Assembly: GCF_003443535.1 (NCBI RefSeq)
Contig: NZ_CP031947.1
Location: forward strand, 372,001-436,000
DNA: 64,000 bases
Source of the DNA: Ruegeria sp. AD91A
GTDB lineage: Bacteria > Pseudomonadota > Alphaproteobacteria > Rhodobacterales > Rhodobacteraceae
Direction of reading: 5' to 3'
Of this stretch, positions 20,256 through 28,222 are shown one piece after another (the stretch's first letter is position 1; every line of letters starts with the position of its first letter). The position numbers and the translations under genes are program-made. Under the pieces are notes generated by a model. The model had not been told where the DNA came from and did not search any database. It worked only from the letters and a program-made list of their open reading frames with translations.

Positions 20256-21452
20256 TCAGGTTTGTTTCACGGCACGGGGGCCCGTCAGGGCAGGCCACAT
20301 GGCAAACAGGTACAGTCCTGTTGCGGCGATCCAAAACCCGTCTGCGGTCAGCATCGCTGTCATGTAACCTCCCGCCAGTCCGGACCCCAGCCAACGCACA
20401 AGCGCAGCAACCGCCATCAAGCCATAGGCAATCGCCATGGGCTTTGGCGCGACAAGGGGACGACCGCTGTGGCCCAAGGCGGCGCGGCTCATGACGGCAA
20501 GGGTCATGCCGCCAACGCAACCGATGCCCAGAACATGGAGCGCGCCGATCTCATTTCCCATTCCAATGGCTGCCAACCCCCAAAGAATCAGACCCAAGGC
20601 CAGCATCCCGAGGCCCAGATGCAGGGCGATCAGGATCGGTTGACGCAAAGCCCATCCGGTTCTCCAACGCGCCATGCGCATCATTTGAACACCACCCATC
20701 GCCAGCGCAACGCTTCCCGCAAGAGGCCCGACATCAAGTGCAAGCACAAGCAGGGGCAGCAGCAATGCCAGAATCATCGTCGCCCTGTCCAACCAGGCCA
20801 CAGATACCGGCCACGATGCTTCGGGTTGACCAGCTCTCTTCATTGCATTGCGGGTAAAAGCTGGCGTAATCCGGCCGCCCAGGATCGCAATCATCGAACA
20901 CAAGGTCAAAAGCCCGGCCCGGATGCCGGTGTTCAGTGTATCCACCGTGACCCCCATCCATTCCAAGTGAACCATTACATTCGAGGCCAGAACCAGAACC
21001 AGAAGATACAGAAACACCACATTCTGAGGCTTGGGCCGACGGACCAGTTGACTGGCAATCTTCAGCGCCAGAATGGGAACAAAACTCAGGTCCACGATCG
21101 CGACGACCATGGGTGACAACCCTCCGGAAAACCAGACCGTCAGGCGCCCGGCCATCCAGATCAATGCGACTAGCGTGATAAAACGGGCCCGCGCCTCGGG
21201 CGCACCAGTCCAGTTCGGCACGGCGGTCAGAAAGAAGCCGCCCAGAGCGGCCGTTGCATATCCAAAAATCATCTCATGAGCGTGCCACATGACCGGGGGC
21301 ATGGCGTAACTTTGTTCCATGTAAGGCATCAGCCCGTCCAGCGACGCCAACCACACGCCCCACGCGACCCCTGCAAACACACCATAAAGACCCGCCGAGA
21401 GGAAAAAGACCCGGAACCCTTCACTGAAAACACGTGCGATTACAGCTGTCAT
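20256..21452 (-). CDS. nnrS: NnrS family heme-copper membrane protein
   Basis: This membrane protein has 398 residues and about 12 helices. It shows the NnrS signature WHAHEMIFGYATAALGGFFLTAVPNWTGA and LHVLGIGCVGGMTLAVMSRAALGHSGR. NnrS binds heme and copper and protects against nitrosative stress; it belongs to the NnrR/NO-induced set in several denitrifiers. ATG 21452 is chosen over a longer start at 21503 because GGAGAG precedes it at 6-bp spacing and a DNR-type box then falls at the same distance as in norC and nirS. Its 3' end lies 18 bp from the Hint gene's. Confidence 0.9.
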   Translation of the reverse strand: MTAVIARVFSEGFRVFFLSAGLYGVFAGVAWGVWLASLDGLMPYMEQSYAMPPVMWHAHEMIFGYATAALGGFFLTAVPNWTGAPEARARFITLVALIWMAGRLTVWFSGGLSPMVVAIVDLSFVPILALKIASQLVRRPKPQNVVFLYLLVLVLASNVMVHLEWMGVTVDTLNTGIRAGLLTLCSMIAILGGRITPAFTRNAMKRAGQPEASWPVSVAWLDRATMILALLLPLLVLALDVGPLAGSVALAMGGVQMMRMARWRTGWALRQPILIALHLGLGMLALGLILWGLAAIGMGNEIGALHVLGIGCVGGMTLAVMSRAALGHSGRPLVAPKPMAIAYGLMAVAALVRWLGSGLAGGYMTAMLTADGFWIAATGLYLFAMWPALTGPRAVKQT

Positions 21453-21515
21453 GCCTGCTCTCCATAGCTTTTCCCGCCGTTGAGCAATGTGTAGTTCCTT
21501 CACGACGCGGCGCCC

Positions 21516-21529
21516 TTAACCGAAATCAA
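21516..21529 (-). promoter_or_regulatory. FNR/DNR-type box of nnrS
   Basis: On the minus strand this is TTGATTTCGGTTAA, half-sites TTGAT and GTTAA with a 4-bp spacer. Its centre is 70.5 bp from the nnrS start at 21452. Confidence 0.68.
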
Positions 21530-21622
21530 GACAAGGCTTAAAGATGCGGTAAAAACACAAGATTTATTGAGGGGTTTTGACCTGAGTTTTCTGTCCAAAG
21601 CGCTCAGTCTGCACCTTTCCCG

Positions 21623-21636
21623 TTGACTTTGGTCAA
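21623..21636 (+). promoter_or_regulatory. FNR/DNR-type box of the nirS operon
   Basis: The site TTGACTTTGGTCAA is a perfect TTGAC-N4-GTCAA palindrome, the best match in the window. It lies 69.5 bp (centre) before ATG 21699. The nnrS box is 107 bp away in the same divergent region. Confidence 0.82.
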
Positions 21637-21698
21637 GGATGACATCCTCGTGATGCTTCACTCTCAGCAGCGCCTCACCACGCATATGGAGAGTGATC

Positions 21699-23375
21699 AT
21701 GTCACTTGGAATCAGCTACAACAAACCCGGCCGCGCCTTTGGGGTCGGATTGGCAATGTTGTTGGGCAGCGTCGCTGCTCCGACTTTCGCCGAAGAGCCA
21801 ACTTTGAGCGAAGAAGTCTTTGAATCGTCTAAGCAGCTCTATTTCGAACAATGCGCAGGCTGCCACGGTGTGCTGCGCAAGGGTGCCACAGGTAAAAACC
21901 TGGAACCCCACTGGAAAAAGACCGCAGCCGACGGCACGGTAACCGAAGGCGGCACCCTGCAACTGGGGCAGGAACGCCTTGAAAAGATTATCGCCTGGGG
22001 TACCGAAGGCGGAATGAACAACTTCTCGGACATCATGACCGAGCAGGAAATCAAGGACATGGCGACCTACATCATGATGGAGCCGCCAAAGCCACCTGAA
22101 ATGTCGCTGGAACAGATGATGGCGACCCGCAAGGTTTACGTCGAAGAAGAGGACTATCCGACCGAGCCGCTGCACGGTCGTAACTGGGAAAACTTCTTTG
22201 TCGTCATCGAACGTGACGTAGGCAAGGTGGCCGTGATTGACGGTGACACCAAAGAGGTCCTGACCCACATCCCGACCGGCTATGCGGTGCATGTTCTCAA
22301 AGCATCCGAGCACCACGCGCTGGAAGAGCCGGAACAGCCCGGGCGCTTCTGGTACACCATGGGCCGCGACGGCAAGATGACCAAGATCGACCTCTGGCAG
22401 ACGCCGGACAAGATGTTGGTATCCGAGGTCAAGATTGCCTATGACGCCCGCGATGTCGCCGTGTCCGGCGATGGCAAATACGTCATCGGTGGTGGCTACT
22501 GGCCGCCGCACTTTGCAATCGTTGATGCCCAGACCATGGAACCGCTCAAGGTCGTATCGACCCGTGGCGTGAACGTTGACGGCGAGTATGTGGAAGAAGC
22601 CCGTGTGGCCGCCATCTACACCACGCCGAACGAACCCACCTGGATCGTTGCCGTTAAAGAGCTGGGACAGTTGTGGCAGGTCGACTACACCGATCTGGAC
22701 AACCTTCGGATCGACAAAATCGACAGCGCCAAATTCCTGCATGACGGGTTCTTTGACCCGACCGGCCGGTATTTCCAGATCGCCGCAAACGCGTCGAACA
22801 AAATGGTGGTCGTTGATACCGAGACCCACAAGCTTGAGGCGATGATCGACACAGCCGCATTGCCGCACCCGGGTCCGGGCGCCAACTGGGTCGACCCGAA
22901 CTGTGGGCCTGTGGCCGGCACAACCCACCTTGGTGTCGGTACTGTGACCGTATGGGGTAACGATCCTGAAAACCGTCCGGATGACGCCTGGAAAGTCTGC
23001 TACGAAGTGGAAACCGACGGCCCCGGCCTGTTCGTCCGCACCCACCCGAACTCGGATTACATCTGGGCTGACCAGACCAAGCATCCGGAACCGGAAGTGC
23101 AGCAATCCGTGCAGGTCATTTCGAAAGAAACCGGCGAGATCGTGAAAACGATCCAGATCACTGAAGACGAAGGCAGCGCCGCTGTTCACTTCGAATTCAA
23201 CGCCGACGGCACAGAGGTTTGGGTTTCCAAGTGGAACCTGTCGGACTCGAAAGAACCAAATGGTCAGATCGTGATCTTCGACGCGAAGACGCTGGAAGAG
23301 ATCGGCCGCATCGATGGGCTTTACGCCCCGACCGGCAAGTTCAACGTCTACAACCGGTCGAACCACGTCACCTGA
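21699..23375 (+). CDS. nirS: Cytochrome cd1 nitrite reductase (NO-forming)
   Basis: This periplasmic enzyme of 558 residues reduces nitrite to NO. It has a signal peptide ending near FAEEP, an N-terminal cytochrome c domain with C52AGCH56, and an eight-bladed propeller for heme d1. Expected segments such as DTKEVLTHIPTGYAVHVLKASEHH, FDPTGRYFQIAANASNKMVV and LPHPGPGANWVDPNCGPVAGTTHLG (active-site histidine region) are present. GGAGAGTGA sits just before ATG 21699, better than the in-frame GTG 21693. A strong hairpin follows the gene. Confidence 0.97.
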   Translation: MSLGISYNKPGRAFGVGLAMLLGSVAAPTFAEEPTLSEEVFESSKQLYFEQCAGCHGVLRKGATGKNLEPHWKKTAADGTVTEGGTLQLGQERLEKIIAWGTEGGMNNFSDIMTEQEIKDMATYIMMEPPKPPEMSLEQMMATRKVYVEEEDYPTEPLHGRNWENFFVVIERDVGKVAVIDGDTKEVLTHIPTGYAVHVLKASEHHALEEPEQPGRFWYTMGRDGKMTKIDLWQTPDKMLVSEVKIAYDARDVAVSGDGKYVIGGGYWPPHFAIVDAQTMEPLKVVSTRGVNVDGEYVEEARVAAIYTTPNEPTWIVAVKELGQLWQVDYTDLDNLRIDKIDSAKFLHDGFFDPTGRYFQIAANASNKMVVVDTETHKLEAMIDTAALPHPGPGANWVDPNCGPVAGTTHLGVGTVTVWGNDPENRPDDAWKVCYEVETDGPGLFVRTHPNSDYIWADQTKHPEPEVQQSVQVISKETGEIVKTIQITEDEGSAAVHFEFNADGTEVWVSKWNLSDSKEPNGQIVIFDAKTLEEIGRIDGLYAPTGKFNVYNRSNHVT

Positions 23376-23394
23376 CGAGGGTGAGACCATTACA

Positions 23395-23428
23395 GGAAAG
23401 GGCGGGCCCCTCGCCCGCCCTTTCCTTG
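23395..23428 (+). terminator. Strong hairpin between nirS and the downstream cytochrome gene
   Basis: A perfect 13-bp stem (GGAAAGGGCGGGC, loop CCCTC, GCCCGCCCTTTCC) is followed by TTG only, so the T-tract is weak. It could cause partial termination or protect the nirS mRNA 3' end, giving an excess of nirS transcript. Confidence 0.7.
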
Positions 23429-23499
23429 TTCGAGGCATCAGCCAAACTCACCGGCCTGCCACTAAGGGCCAGACAATACAGCCAAAACGGAGCCCGGAT

Positions 23500-25284
23500 A
23501 TGACCTCCGAACCGGATAAGAAAAAACCGATCTGGCGCCGGTATTTCCTATGGGGAATGCCTGTGGCCGGTATCGCCGGAGCCTTTGCCGCCGGCATCAT
23601 CTTCTGGGGCGGGTTCAACACCGCCATGGAAGCCACCAACACCAAGGAATTCTGTATCTCATGTCACGAGATGCGTGATTTTGTTTACGAAGAATATACC
23701 GGCACGATTCACGACGTGAACCGTTCGGGTGTGGGTGCGGTCTGTTCCGATTGTCACGTACCCAAAGACTGGACCCACAAGATGATCCGCAAGATCAAGG
23801 CGTCCAAAGAGCTGTATGGCAAGATGGTCGGAACCATCAACACCCGCGAAAAGTTCGAAGCCAAGCGTGTGCATCTGGCCATGAATGAATGGGAGCGGAT
23901 GAAGTCCACCGACTCGCGCGAATGCCGTAACTGTCACGATTTTGAATCGATGATGCCCGAGTTCCAGAAACCCCGTGCCCGTCAGCAGCACCTCAATGCG
24001 ATGAGCGTCGGACAGACCTGTATCGACTGCCACAAGGGGATTGCACACTCGGATGCACGCGACCGGGCGGACGAAGAGTATCTGGAAAAGCTTGAAGCAC
24101 CAAACCCGGACTTCATCCGGCCGATCCCACCAGAATACCTGGCCAGTCTTGAAAAGATCGAAGCCAAGGAGGCCGCCGAAGCTGAAGCAGAAAAAGCCGC
24201 CAAGAAGGCTCAGCAAGAGGCCGTGCAGGCCCAGATCGCAGCGGCCGTTGACGCTGCTTTGGCGGAAGAACGCACAAAGGATTCCGGTGAAGAGGCCGCA
24301 GCACCTTCGGGTGGAGCAAGCGACGTTGCGTCCAACATAGACTGGAACGCCGTGACCGGTTCGGATCTGAAACTGTTCTATCCCGGTCAGGCCTCGTTTG
24401 AATGGGTTCAGAACGGCAAGTTCCATGGCGGAGCGCGCCCCCTGACCAAAGGCGGAGATCAATGCACCACCTGCCACGCCAAGGAACTGGACACCATCGG
24501 CAACAAGATCGTTGCAGGTGGCGATCTTGAACCGACTCCGATTCCGGGCAAACGCGGTGTCATCGACGCAACCGTTCAAGCGGCACATGACGACGAAAAC
24601 CTGTACATTCGTCTGCAATGGCCGGACGCAGGTCACAACCCTGCCCCGTTCGTCGATGGCGGCAAGATGGATCCGGACAACCAGATCAAGGTTGCCATGA
24701 TGATTACCGGCACTGGTATCGAGCTGGGCGATCAGGTGGGTTGCTGGGCCTCGTGCCACGCTGACAACACGTATATGCCTTTTGCGCCCGAAGCGGATGG
24801 GATTGCTGCAAACGCAGAAGTTGCCGGTCGCCTCAGCACACAGGACAGCGTAACCAAATACATCAGCGAAAGTCGCACGGATGTTGAGGTCAAAGGCCGC
24901 CGTGGCAAAGCTCTAGGTGGCTGGGACAAGTTGCAGGCCGCAGAACAGATCGAGCAGTATCTGGCCGACGGCACCTATCTTGATCTGATGCGTGTCTACG
25001 CTGACGGCAGCGCCACCAACGGCTATCTGCTAGAGCAGCGCGTGGTCAATGATGGTGAAATCGCCGCGTCGGCTGAACTGTCCGGCGGCATGTGGACCGT
25101 GGTCTTTACCCGCCCACTGAACTCAGGGGCGCCCGGTGATGTGCCGCTGGAAGCAGGCCAGACCTATACCGTCGGCTTTGCCATCCACGACGACTTCGCT
25201 GCTGCAAGGTTCCACCACGTGACGCTGAACACCAGCCTGGCACTGGATGACGACAGCGCGTTCATCAACGTGGTCAAACAATAA
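23500..25284 (+). CDS. NapC/NirT tetraheme cytochrome fused to an ethylbenzene-dehydrogenase-like heme domain
   Basis: The product has 594 residues. It starts with a NirT/NapC-type part: a membrane anchor (FLWGMPVAGIAGAFAAGIIFWGG) and four heme c sites at C52-H56, C82-H86, C142-H146 and C174-H178. A coiled, alanine/lysine/glutamate-rich linker follows (about 225-275). The C-terminal domain resembles EB_dh heme-binding proteins, with a CTTCH site at 322-326 and an unusual CWASCH (CX3CH) at 415-420. NirT-type proteins carry electrons from quinol to the periplasm, in some species for NirS. ATG 23500 follows GGAG; the frame open back into nirS is not used. The fused domain's role is unknown. Confidence 0.85.
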   Translation: MTSEPDKKKPIWRRYFLWGMPVAGIAGAFAAGIIFWGGFNTAMEATNTKEFCISCHEMRDFVYEEYTGTIHDVNRSGVGAVCSDCHVPKDWTHKMIRKIKASKELYGKMVGTINTREKFEAKRVHLAMNEWERMKSTDSRECRNCHDFESMMPEFQKPRARQQHLNAMSVGQTCIDCHKGIAHSDARDRADEEYLEKLEAPNPDFIRPIPPEYLASLEKIEAKEAAEAEAEKAAKKAQQEAVQAQIAAAVDAALAEERTKDSGEEAAAPSGGASDVASNIDWNAVTGSDLKLFYPGQASFEWVQNGKFHGGARPLTKGGDQCTTCHAKELDTIGNKIVAGGDLEPTPIPGKRGVIDATVQAAHDDENLYIRLQWPDAGHNPAPFVDGGKMDPDNQIKVAMMITGTGIELGDQVGCWASCHADNTYMPFAPEADGIAANAEVAGRLSTQDSVTKYISESRTDVEVKGRRGKALGGWDKLQAAEQIEQYLADGTYLDLMRVYADGSATNGYLLEQRVVNDGEIAASAELSGGMWTVVFTRPLNSGAPGDVPLEAGQTYTVGFAIHDDFAAARFHHVTLNTSLALDDDSAFINVVKQ

Positions 25285-25339
25285 CGGATCGGGGCCGGAT
25301 CATCCGGCCCCGGCCACCTTTGGAAAGGAGACATGGACC

Positions 25340-25741
25340 ATGAAACCCCAACGCCTTCTTCCCGCGCTACTGCTTCTGGCCGCGCCCGCCTGGGCGGACG
25401 AGACCGCCGAAATCTGTGCCGAGGCTGAAGAGCGCTACGTCGAGCTGTTCGGAGAACCCTCGTCCGCTGTCGAGGACGCTGAAGTGGTACTTATGTATAA
25501 ATACAATTTTTGCCCGTCCGAATTGACGGTTAAGGCAGGCACAACTGTCCGGTGGGTGAATGTCGACAAACGCACCAGCCACTCAGTTCTGTTGAAGGAC
25601 GGAAGCAAACCTGAAAGTGATCGCCTGTTCCCGGAGGAATCAGTTGAGCTGACCTTCCTCACGCCAGGCCCACAGGACTATCTGTGCGGCCCGCACTGGG
25701 AGACACAGAACATGATCGGAATGATCACCGTCGAACCCTGA
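25340..25741 (+). CDS. Periplasmic cupredoxin (type 1 copper protein)
   Basis: This 133-residue protein carries a signal peptide (LLPALLLLAAPAWA) and a plastocyanin/pseudoazurin-like fold. Copper ligands can be assigned: H in RTSHSVLLKDG, then C, H and M in YLCGPHWETQNMIGMITV. An additional cysteine pair (C in EICAEAEE and in YNFCPSELTV) may form a disulfide. AAAGGAG lies about 11 bases before ATG 25340. Its place in the nir cluster suggests that it donates electrons to NirS or NorC, as pseudoazurin and azurin do; this is inference. Confidence 0.87.
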   Translation: MKPQRLLPALLLLAAPAWADETAEICAEAEERYVELFGEPSSAVEDAEVVLMYKYNFCPSELTVKAGTTVRWVNVDKRTSHSVLLKDGSKPESDRLFPEESVELTFLTPGPQDYLCGPHWETQNMIGMITVEP

Positions 25742-25766
25742 AGCAAGGCACAATACAGGCAAGATG

Positions 25767-25797
25767 AAGGAGCGCGGAGGCAAATCCCGCGCTCCTT
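25767..25797 (+). terminator. Hairpin after the nirS-cytochrome-cupredoxin unit
   Basis: A perfect 11-bp stem AAGGAGCGCGG/CCGCGCTCCTT with a 9-base loop (25778-25786) closes the first nir transcript. It has no clear T-tract on the plus strand. It ends in the first bases of a DNR-type box. Confidence 0.65.
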
Positions 25798-25809
25798 AAC
25801 TTATGTCAA
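25796..25809 (+). promoter_or_regulatory. FNR/DNR-type box before nirE
   Basis: TTAACTTATGTCAA has half-sites TTAAC and GTCAA with a 4-bp spacer, the same variant half-site as in the norC box. It suggests that the heme d1 genes have their own promoter. Its 3' end overlaps a perfect AAGGAGG, which belongs to a possible alternative start at 25826. Confidence 0.6.
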
Positions 25810-25939
25810 GGAGGTTGGTTATCGAATGGGCCAGTCTTCCCTCAAGACCCGCCCGGCTCACCCAGCAACGTCTTGCAAACGCAACGGATCTGCATGGGAC
25901 ACCGGGTTACGAAGACTTTCAGACCAAGCGAGTTTGCAC

Positions 25940-26701
25940 ATGAGCGGTAAGGTATTTCTGATTGGCGCAGGCCCCGGCGATCCCGAACTGATGACCCTGC
26001 GCGCACTGCGGATGCTGCAAGAAGCGGACGTAGTGGTTTATGACAGGCTGGTGTCAGCCGACATTCTGAATTTACACGCGGAAGGCGCACGGCTGATCCC
26101 TGTCGGCAAAGCCCCCAAATGCCACACCGTTCCGCAGGACCGCATCAACGAAATACTGCTCGAAGAGGCCAGCGCTGGTCACACGGTTGCACGGCTGAAG
26201 GGCGGCGACCCCATGATCTTTGGTCGCGGCTCGGAAGAGGCTGCTTACCTGATTGCCCGCAGTGTTGCTGTCGAGTACGCACCGGGCATTACGGCAGCCC
26301 AGGGGGCGTCTTGTTCGACGGGTGTGCCGCTGACCCATCGCGGGCTGGCAACCTCGGTTCAATATGTCACCGGGCACAGGCAGGCCGACAAAGTGCTGGA
26401 TCTGGACTGGAAACGTCTTGCCGATCCGGACTCGACATTGGTGGTTTATATGGGCGTTGCCAATATCGGTCAGATCGCCATGGGACTGATGACCGAAAAC
26501 CTGCCGGGCTCGACACCGGTTCTGGCAGTGGGCAAGACCACAACACCTGATGAGCGTCGTCTTGTGTCACGGCTTGACCAACTGGCCACGGATGTGCGCA
26601 CAGCCGAGCTGAAGGCGCCGACGCTGTTTATCATTGGCAAGGTGGTTTCGCTCTATGCCGAACGGCCTTTGACCGAGCTTCTGGAACAGGCCCATGGCTA
26701 A
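25940..26701 (+). CDS. nirE: Uroporphyrinogen-III C-methyltransferase for heme d1 synthesis
   Basis: This protein of 253 residues is a SAM-dependent methyltransferase making precorrin-2, the entry to heme d1. Motifs are VFLIGAGPGDPELMTLRAL, VARLKGGDPMIFGRGSEEA and YAPGITAAQGASCSTGVPLTHR, matching the CobA/SUMT/NirE family. Two starts compete: ATG 25940, which begins right at the conserved domain but has a weak SD, and ATG 25826 with a perfect AAGGAGG 11 bases upstream, adding 38 unconserved residues. If transcription begins about 41 bp after the nearby box centre, 25826 would lie outside the mRNA, so 25940 is preferred. It overlaps nirC by 8 bp. Confidence 0.9.
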   Translation: MSGKVFLIGAGPGDPELMTLRALRMLQEADVVVYDRLVSADILNLHAEGARLIPVGKAPKCHTVPQDRINEILLEEASAGHTVARLKGGDPMIFGRGSEEAAYLIARSVAVEYAPGITAAQGASCSTGVPLTHRGLATSVQYVTGHRQADKVLDLDWKRLADPDSTLVVYMGVANIGQIAMGLMTENLPGSTPVLAVGKTTTPDERRLVSRLDQLATDVRTAELKAPTLFIIGKVVSLYAERPLTELLEQAHG

Positions 26702-27077
26702 GCTGGGCAGAAGAGACCGAGGGATTGACCCAACACGTGCCGGCGGATCGCCGGGGCGGTCGGGGTGGGCTGGGCGAACCTGCCTGACCATTGCGGTTCT
26801 GGCCGCGACCTCCGCCTTCGCGGCTGATGTCATCGACCCCGACACCCTGAAAAGACTTGTGCATCAGGATTGCGGTTCCTGTCACGGCTTGTCCCTGAAG
26901 GGCGGCCTTGGTCCTGACCTGCGCAGTGAAACACTGGGCCACTACGACGCGGATGTTTTGACCAGCGTCATCCTTGACGGCATCCCTGACACCGCGATGC
27001 CCCCATGGCGGCCTCTGATCAGTGAAGAAGAAGCCGAGTGGATCGCCCGTTACCTGCTGGAACAGGAGTCACAATGA
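26694..27077 (+). CDS. nirC: NirC, periplasmic monoheme cytochrome c
   Basis: This 127-residue protein has an N-terminal twin-basic region and a hydrophobic export segment (CLTIAVLAATSAFA), then a class I cytochrome domain with C60GSCH64 and a likely methionine ligand in DTAMPPWRPL. NirC works in maturation of heme d1 or as an electron donor to NirS in Pseudomonas. The basic 25-residue N-terminus before the hydrophobic core is long for a signal peptide. It overlaps both nirE and nirF. Confidence 0.87.
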   Translation: MAKLGRRDRGIDPTRAGGSPGRSGWAGRTCLTIAVLAATSAFAADVIDPDTLKRLVHQDCGSCHGLSLKGGLGPDLRSETLGHYDADVLTSVILDGIPDTAMPPWRPLISEEEAEWIARYLLEQESQ

Positions 27078-28219
27078 AACACTTCATCCTTGGCCTTGCA
27101 GCCACATTGATGATGTCCACAGCTCAGGCTGAACCAACCGCGACAGGCGATCTTGGCCTCGTCATCGAACGCGCCAAGGGCTCGGTTCTGCTGGTGGATC
27201 AATCCGACCGTGCAGCTCTGGCCCGGATTGAGGGGTTGGGCGATCTGTCTCATGCATCTCTAGTCTATTCGCCCGATGAACGGTTTGCCTATGTGTTTGG
27301 CCGCGACGGAGGACTGACCAAGATCGACATCGTGACCCGTCAGGTCGTGAACCGCGTCGTGCAGGCCGGAAACGCCATTGGAGGAGCGATTTCGGACGAT
27401 GGTAAGCTTGTGGCTGTTTCGAACTATGAACCCGGTGGCGTGCGCGTCTTTGATGCGGACACTCTGGAGATAGTCGCTGACATCCCGACCGATAGCAAAA
27501 CCATCGGCCTGGTCGATGCACCGGGTCGGCGGTTCGTTTTCACGATGTGGGACACTGGGGAAACCTGGATAGTCGATTTCGCACAGGGCGCACCAGAGAT
27601 CACCAAAATCCCGGACATGGGCAAGAACCCCTATGACGCGCTGATTACCGCCAATGGCCGCACCTATATCACCGGCCTGTTTGGCGAGGATGGCCTGACC
27701 GCGCTTGATCTGTGGTCCGAATCCCCCGAACCGATCCGCGTTCTGCCCGATTACGGGCGTGGGCAGGAAGAAATGCCGGTCTACAAGATGCCCCATCTGG
27801 AAGGCTGGGCGTTGACCGGGAGCGAGTTTGTTCTGCCCGCCGTTGGCCATCACGAGGTTCTCTGGATCGACGCGGAAACCTTGACCGAAACCGGGCGCAC
27901 CAAAACCCATGGCCAGCCGGTTTTCGCCATGGCACGTCCCGACGGGCGGCAGGTTTGGGTGAATTTCGCCCACCCGTTGAACGATACGATTCAGGTGATC
28001 GACAGCGTCAGCAAAGAGATCATCCACGAATTCAAACCCGGCCCGGCCGTATTGCACATGGAGTTCACGCCGCGCGGGCATGAGGTCTGGATCAGCGTGC
28101 GCGACGCCAACAAGGTCATGGTCTACGACACGCATAGCTTTGAAAAACTGCGCGAGATCGATGCAGACAGCCCGTCCGGCATTTTCTTCACTGCTCGCGC
28201 CCACAGAACAGGGCTGTAA
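27074..28219 (+). CDS. nirF: NirF, heme d1 biosynthesis propeller protein
   Basis: This product of 381 residues has a signal peptide (FILGLAATLMMSTAQA) and an eight-bladed propeller related to the d1 domain of NirS but without the cytochrome part. NirF acts late in heme d1 synthesis in the periplasm and binds the tetrapyrrole. Seen are YAYVFGRDGGLTKIDI-type and HGQPVFAMARPDGRQVWVNFA segments typical of the family. The start overlaps the nirC stop (ATGA). Confidence 0.94.
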   Translation: MKHFILGLAATLMMSTAQAEPTATGDLGLVIERAKGSVLLVDQSDRAALARIEGLGDLSHASLVYSPDERFAYVFGRDGGLTKIDIVTRQVVNRVVQAGNAIGGAISDDGKLVAVSNYEPGGVRVFDADTLEIVADIPTDSKTIGLVDAPGRRFVFTMWDTGETWIVDFAQGAPEITKIPDMGKNPYDALITANGRTYITGLFGEDGLTALDLWSESPEPIRVLPDYGRGQEEMPVYKMPHLEGWALTGSEFVLPAVGHHEVLWIDAETLTETGRTKTHGQPVFAMARPDGRQVWVNFAHPLNDTIQVIDSVSKEIIHEFKPGPAVLHMEFTPRGHEVWISVRDANKVMVYDTHSFEKLREIDADSPSGIFFTARAHRTGL

Positions 28220-28222
28220 CCG

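Noticed and set aside
21702..23438. Long antisense open frame (578 codons) opposite nirS
   Set aside because: Mirror of a strongly coding high-GC gene; translation has no recognisable domain, and nirS is certain on the plus strand.
23314..23499. Longer N-terminus of the NirT-like fusion reaching into nirS
   Set aside because: It would cross the hairpin and lacks a ribosome site; ATG 23500 with GGAG directly precedes the membrane anchor region.
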